Notes under the pieces: generated by a model
What the model was told of the DNA's origin: nothing
Database searches by the model: none
The model's input: only the letters and a program-made list of their open reading frames with translations
Source: Gemmatimonadaceae bacterium
Lineage (GTDB): Bacteria; Gemmatimonadota; Gemmatimonadetes; Gemmatimonadales; Gemmatimonadaceae
Assembly: GCA_025934075.1 (NCBI GenBank)
Contig: JAICYT010000005.1
Span: 1 to 40,980 of the forward strand
DNA length: 40,980 nucleotides
Direction of reading: 5' to 3'
Program-made: the position numbers and the translations under genes
Part shown: one piece after another, positions 37,305 to 40,980 of the stretch
How the letters are laid out: each line of letters begins with the position of its first letter
How positions within the stretch are numbered: the first letter of the stretch is position 1

Positions 37305-38119
37305 ACCTCGCCGTCGCCCTGCCACTCGTCGTCGGCGCGGCGTTCGGAACCGTCGCATCGAGCGCGACGGCGCAACGGTCTGCATCGCGAACCAAGCAAG
37401 CTGTCGTTCGAGTGTTCGTTGTCGATTCGGCGGGATCAGCGGTCACGGCCGCCGACCTTGCGGTGGTTCGCGGCCTCAACGCCATAATCGCGCACGGTTC
37501 GACCGATCAATATGGTCGGGCGACGATCGGCTTCGCCTCGGACGACGGCGAATACGACATTGTCGTGCGCAAAATCGGGTACCCGCGAAGCGACCGCGTC
37601 TTCGAGATGGGCTCGCGCGATACGATTTCACTCTCCATCGTCGTGCCGCCGCCATCGGCCAAGACACTCGACGCGGTCAAGATCACCGCAAAGGAAGATC
37701 TCAAGACGAAAATCTATTCGATCGACGCCGACGCGATTGCCGCCAGCACGCGACCGCTATTCACGTCGTGGGACATCATCACGAAGCTGCGCCCCGACAT
37801 GGCCGGTGGACGCGCGCCGTGCAACGGCGATCGGATCAATCTCTGGGTGAACGGATCGCGAATCCGATTCGTTCCTCGGAACGACATGGCCGTAGCCCGC
37901 GAGCACATTTCGCGCGGCCAGGCAGTGTCCGGGATCTCCGACATCGTGTTCGCGCTCTATGAGATCGAGCCGGAGCACATCGCCGAGATGCGATTCCGTG
38001 ATTGCTTCGACACGACGGTGCCCGACGTCGGCGGGTCGAATGCGCTCTTCATCGTACTCAAGCCGGGCGTAGTCTACGAGCCGGGAGTCGGCAGCGTCGT
38101 CGCGGACAAGTGGCCGTAA
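37301..38119 (+). CDS. Secreted protein with carboxypeptidase-regulatory-like and TonB-plug-like segments
   Basis: Signal peptide; RVFVVDSAGSAVTAADLAVVRG...GEYDIVVRKIGYPRSDRVF; later plug-like WDIITKLRPDM...ISDIVFALYEIEPEHIAEMRF. Confidence 0.6.
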   Translation: MNLAVALPLVVGAAFGTVASSATAQRSASRTKQAVVRVFVVDSAGSAVTAADLAVVRGLNAIIAHGSTDQYGRATIGFASDDGEYDIVVRKIGYPRSDRVFEMGSRDTISLSIVVPPPSAKTLDAVKITAKEDLKTKIYSIDADAIAASTRPLFTSWDIITKLRPDMAGGRAPCNGDRINLWVNGSRIRFVPRNDMAVAREHISRGQAVSGISDIVFALYEIEPEHIAEMRFRDCFDTTVPDVGGSNALFIVLKPGVVYEPGVGSVVADKWP

Positions 38120-38181
38120 CAATCGTCGCGCGCAGAGTGCGCCACCAACCTTTCCCGAAACCTCCAACCTGCCTCTATCGA

Positions 38182-39858
38182 ATGATGACCGACGAGCGCG
38201 ATGACGAACGTGCACAACCGCTGACCCGGCGCAATTTCGTCGCAGCGACGATCGCCGGTGTAGTCGTGACGCGACACGGTCGACTCGATCTCGGCCAGTC
38301 TCCGAAATCTGCGTTGCCTGCACCGCCGTTCGCTCTCGAGGAGCTGACGATCGATGATCTCCAGTCCCGCATGCGGTCCGGCAGCGAAACATCGGCGTCA
38401 CTCACACGGCAGTACATCGAACGGATCGGCGCCATGGATCAGAGCGGTCCCGCAATCAACGCGGTGCTCGAGCTGAATCCGGACGCCGAAGCAATTGCGG
38501 CGCGGCTCGACGGCGAGCGAAAGTCGGGGAAAGTGCGCGGGCCGCTGCACGGCGTTCCGGTGTTGATCAAGGACAACATCGACACGGCCGACAAGATGCA
38601 TACGAGCGCTGGTTCGCTCGCACTGGCCGGCAACATCGCCGCCAGAGATTCGTTTGTCGCCGAGCGATTGCGAGCGGCTGGCGCGGTCATCCTCGGCAAA
38701 ACGAACTTGAGTGAGTGGGCGAACTTTCGCTCGACGCATTCCACGAGTGGATGGAGCGGTCGTGGCGGCCAGACGCGAAATCCGTACGCGCTCGACCGAA
38801 CGCCATCGGGCTCGAGCTCCGGATCTGGATCGGCGGCGGCAGCGAGCTATTGCGCCGTCGCGATCGGCACGGAGACCGATGGTTCGGTGACATCGCCGTC
38901 GGCGGCCGCGGGGCTCGTTGGCATCAAGCCCACAGTCGGATTGATCGGACGTTCGGGCATCATTCCGATCGCGCACAGCCAAGACACCGCGGGTCCGATG
39001 ACGCGCACCGTTCGCGACGCCGCGATTCTGCTCAGCGCGCTGACAGGCGTCGACCCTCGCGACGTCGCAACGAAAGCAAGCGCGGGACATTCACTCGTCG
39101 ATTACACGACCGCGCTCGACAGAAACGGGTTGCGCGGCGCGCGCATCGGAGTCGCTCGCAAGCAGTACACGGGCTATCACGTCGAGACGGACAAGCTGCT
39201 CGCATCCGCGATCGATCTCATGAAGCAGCATGGCGCGACGATCGTCGACCCCGCCGACATCGCCACGGCCGGCAAGACCGACGATTCCGAGTTCGACTTG
39301 TTGCTCTATGAGTTCAAGGCCGATCTGAACGCGTATCTGAGTCAGCTCGGGCCGAGCGTCGCCGTTCATTCACTGGCTGACGTCATCGCGTTCAACACAA
39401 AGAATGCCAGTCGCGAGCTACGCTACTTCGGCCAAGAGATCATGGAGCGGGCGCAGAAGAAAGGGCCGCTCACCGAGAAGAAGTATCTCGACACGCTCGC
39501 GAGCAATCGGCGTCTCATGGGCGCGCAAGGCATCGACGCGACGATGGCGAAATACAAGCTCGACGCGCTGGTTGCGCCTACGCAGGGACCGGCGGGACTG
39601 ATCGATCTCGTCAATGGCGATCCGGGTGGCGGCGGTTCATTCACGGCGCCGGCCGCGGTCGCAGGCTACCCGCACGTAACTGTGCCGATGGGGTTCGTGC
39701 GTGGGCTTCCGGTCGGGTTGTCGTTCGTCGGGCGAGCGTGGAGCGAGGCCACCTTGCTCAAACTCGCCTACGCGTTCGAGCAAGCCGCGCCGGCGCGCAA
39801 GAAGCCGACGTACGCAGCCACCGCTGACATCGGCGATACCCGTCGCGGCGCGCTCTGA
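38182..39858 (+). CDS. Amidase (amidase signature family), Tat-like signal
   Basis: RRNFVAATIAG; VLIKDNIDTADKMHTSAGSLAL; TPSGSSSGSGSAAAASYCAVAIGTETDGSVTSPSAAAGLVGIKPT. Confidence 0.93.
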   Translation: MMTDERDDERAQPLTRRNFVAATIAGVVVTRHGRLDLGQSPKSALPAPPFALEELTIDDLQSRMRSGSETSASLTRQYIERIGAMDQSGPAINAVLELNPDAEAIAARLDGERKSGKVRGPLHGVPVLIKDNIDTADKMHTSAGSLALAGNIAARDSFVAERLRAAGAVILGKTNLSEWANFRSTHSTSGWSGRGGQTRNPYALDRTPSGSSSGSGSAAAASYCAVAIGTETDGSVTSPSAAAGLVGIKPTVGLIGRSGIIPIAHSQDTAGPMTRTVRDAAILLSALTGVDPRDVATKASAGHSLVDYTTALDRNGLRGARIGVARKQYTGYHVETDKLLASAIDLMKQHGATIVDPADIATAGKTDDSEFDLLLYEFKADLNAYLSQLGPSVAVHSLADVIAFNTKNASRELRYFGQEIMERAQKKGPLTEKKYLDTLASNRRLMGAQGIDATMAKYKLDALVAPTQGPAGLIDLVNGDPGGGGSFTAPAAVAGYPHVTVPMGFVRGLPVGLSFVGRAWSEATLLKLAYAFEQAAPARKKPTYAATADIGDTRRGAL

Positions 39859-39875
39859 CGCTGGCGTCCGCGTTC

Positions 39876-40973
39876 TTGTGGGGATCGTTCGACGGCTTCA
39901 TCTTCCCTCGAGCCGATGATGACCAAAACCTACATCGAGTCGACGAAGACCGTGCGGAGTCTCAAACCGCAGTGACGCTCAACGCGAAAGCGTATCGCAT
40001 CGCCGAGCGGCGTTTTTGGATGCGGGCAGTCGGCGTCGTGCCAATGGAGCATGAGGTTGACCTCCCTGGACTCGGCACCAGCGTTCGCGTGCTCACACAT
40101 GGCGCCGGGCCAACGATTGTGTTGGTGCATGGTGGCTCCAACGCGGCGGCATCATGGGCGCCGCTGGTGAAACGTCTGGCCGACTTCCGCTGCGTTATGA
40201 TCGAGCAGCCGGGCGCTGGCTTGAGCGAGCCGGCGAAGAAAGGACCGCGCCGGGTGCGCGACTACGCCGTTCAGATGTTGCGCGAGGTGCTCGATGCGAT
40301 CGGGCTCGATCAGTCAGCGATCGTCGCGAGCTCATTCGGCAGCTACATCGCTCTCGTATTCGCCGCTGCGCACCCCGAGCGAGTCTCGCGGATGGTGCAT
40401 CTAGGAGCGCCAGCGCTCGTTCCCGGTGTGCGTACACCGCTCCCGTTGCTGGCGCAATCATTTCCGATCGTTGGATCCGTGCTGCGCCATCTTCAGAAGC
40501 CATCGCTCGAAGGGTCAGCGCGCATGCTCGGCCAAATGGGACACGAAGCCGCGAGCCTCTCGCGTCCTGACATCATGGATATGCTCAAGTGGTACGCCGC
40601 GCTCAGCACGTACACGCCGACCCGTGAGAATGACGCGACGCTGTGCGGTCGCGTTCGGCGTCGTGACCTATTGTCGATGACGGATCTTTCATTGATCGCG
40701 ACACCGATGTCATTCTTTTGGGGTGAACGAGACACCTTCGGCGCGCCCGATGCCGCGCGCACGCTGGTGGACGCGATACCCAATGCGCGCCTCGAAATGG
40801 TGCCGGACGCCGGTCACCTGCCGTGGATCGACGCGTCCAAGAGAGCGGCGGAACATCTCGCGGCGTTCATGGCGCCGCGCCGTACGCTGTCGCGCAGAAG
40901 TCGGTCCGTCCGAGGACGCGTATCGCGATCCGCGGCGACCCCAAAAAGCTCGGCGGTCCTGAGAGTCGTTTGA
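39876..40973 (+). CDS. Alpha/beta hydrolase
   Basis: VLVHGGSNAAASW, nucleophile elbow ASSFGSYIA, GERDTFG, AGHLPWID; start uncertain. Confidence 0.85.
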   Translation: MWGSFDGFIFPRADDDQNLHRVDEDRAESQTAVTLNAKAYRIAERRFWMRAVGVVPMEHEVDLPGLGTSVRVLTHGAGPTIVLVHGGSNAAASWAPLVKRLADFRCVMIEQPGAGLSEPAKKGPRRVRDYAVQMLREVLDAIGLDQSAIVASSFGSYIALVFAAAHPERVSRMVHLGAPALVPGVRTPLPLLAQSFPIVGSVLRHLQKPSLEGSARMLGQMGHEAASLSRPDIMDMLKWYAALSTYTPTRENDATLCGRVRRRDLLSMTDLSLIATPMSFFWGERDTFGAPDAARTLVDAIPNARLEMVPDAGHLPWIDASKRAAEHLAAFMAPRRTLSRRSRSVRGRVSRSAATPKSSAVLRVV

Positions 40974-40980
40974 TTCGCCA

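Overview
High-GC bacterial chromosomal window, gene-dense, with protein flavour suggesting Gemmatimonadota (inference only). I support about 38 CDSs, mostly housekeeping or metabolic. They include a glcDEF glycolate oxidase cluster, YgfZ, a molybdopterin oxidoreductase, an AAA+/VWA pair, a threonine dehydratase, CopC-CopD, a NicO transporter, a MutY-like glycosylase, citrate synthase, an EVE protein, an S9-like peptidase, YggT/YggU, MetH, a homocysteine methyltransferase-MTHFR fusion, an FMN-binding/ApbE/RnfD-like cassette, CbiX, acyl-CoA dehydrogenase, quinone oxidoreductase, amidase and an alpha/beta hydrolase. I see no tRNA, rRNA, CRISPR or transposase. The most interesting region is about 25.27-33.34 kb. 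There a SAM-II-like riboswitch candidate is followed by a strong hairpin and T-tract just before metH. It heads a run of five abutting or overlapping genes: metH, hmt-metF fusion, FMN-binding protein, apbE and an RnfD/NqrB-like membrane protein. Other notable items are a full-length prolyl-oligopeptidase homologue that has lost both the catalytic Ser and His, a perfect 19-bp-arm palindrome inside the metH reading frame, and a dispersed 8-bp tandem repeat in two intergenic regions. All family calls come from reading motifs by eye; no database search was run.
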